Source: Acanthornis magna
Lineage: Eukaryota > Chordata > Aves > Passeriformes > Acanthizidae
NCBI GenBank assembly: GCA_036785705.1
Contig: JAWUZG010000337.1
Span: forward strand, 62,001 to 126,000
Direction: 5' to 3'
DNA: 64,000 nucleotides
Position 1 is the first letter of the stretch, and each line of letters starts with the position of its first letter. A model generated the notes under the pieces. That model was given only the letters and a program-made list of their open reading frames with translations. It searched no databases and had not been told where the DNA came from. Position numbers and translations under genes: made by a program. Shown here piece after piece: positions 63,601 to 64,000 of the stretch.

Positions 63601-64000
63601 AGCTCACAGATAAGGGACTGGATTTTCTATTAACCACTTGAAGTGTTTTCCAGTGGTAGCAGAAGAGAAAACCTCTGCTAGGGAGAAAATAATGTAAGTT
63701 GCATGACTACCTCCAAAAATGATAGATATTGTTACACATTCCTACATGCAGCAAGCAGAGCGCATTGTCATGCCACACAAGCAATGCCTCCTGATGTGTG
63801 TTTTTGGGACTGTGCTAATGCCAAGACTGCAATTCTAGGGCTGCTTTTCCCAGGCACTACAGAAGAAAAGCAGTGGACAATGTCTCATCTGAAAGGACCA
63901 TACCATTTTGTTGCCCAAGCCAGGCATTAACACGGCATTCAAAAGCTCAAGTTCAATTTCTGTATTGGTTTTTTAAAAAAAAGATTAATTGGACATTGGG
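60698..64000. other. Non-coding stretch to the window end
   Basis: AT-rich unique DNA with an A-rich tract at about 62385-62403 (AAAAAG units). Open frames are 75 codons or fewer. No exon, RNA gene or transposon recognised. Confidence 0.5.

Noticed and set aside
1..64000. CRISPR arrays, bacterial operons, phage or retroviral gag/pol/env genes
   Set aside because: No spaced direct repeats of CRISPR type, no long bacterial-style open frames and no retroviral protein motifs are visible. CR1 is the only transposon protein seen.

Overview
This window looks like non-coding DNA from a bird nuclear genome. It is AT-rich, has no long open reading frames, and carries several CR1 (chicken repeat 1) LINE copies. 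One CR1 copy ends in the ATTCTGTG-type repeat tail typical of avian CR1. No organelle, bacterial or viral gene content is visible. The longest open frame is 159 codons. The only protein similarity I recognise is the CR1 ORF2 reverse transcriptase and its C-terminus, in broken copies. I cannot name the species, the host gene (if this is an intron), or any host exon.

Layout. 1-16.8 kb is unique, AT-rich sequence with small tandem repeats, one candidate LTR or promoter-like patch (about 3.9-4.3 kb) and a few homeodomain-motif clusters. 16.88-18.26 kb is the main feature: a 5'-truncated, internally deleted CR1 on the plus strand with an intact-looking 3' end. 21.4-21.95 kb holds a second, more diverged plus-strand CR1 fragment that still keeps a readable piece of the ORF2 C-terminus. 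22-31 kb is unique sequence with microsatellites and a region rich in TAAT and CCAAT motifs near 28.4-28.6 kb. 31.3-31.9 kb carries an ancient minus-strand CR1 end, a purine tract and an isolated CpG-dense patch. Short CR1 scraps lie at 38.4 kb (plus) and 39.8 kb (minus). At 45.6-46.4 kb an ancient minus-strand CR1 lies next to a plus-strand CR1 3' end. At 49.4-49.9 kb there is another ancient plus-strand CR1. From 50 to 64 kb I recognise only simple repeats and one short tandem duplication.

Recognisable CR1 sequence is roughly 3 kb, about 5% of the window, which suits the low repeat load of bird genomes. The fragments appear to be of different ages: young-looking with the octamer-type tail, middle-aged, and an ancient class that resembles CR1 sequences shared with turtles and crocodilians. 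There is no gene network to describe. I found no convincing undescribed biological system. The best leads for a second look are the CpG-dense patch, the TATA-containing patch near 4.2 kb, the 14-bp palindrome at 8.55 kb and the motif clusters that may be conserved non-coding elements.
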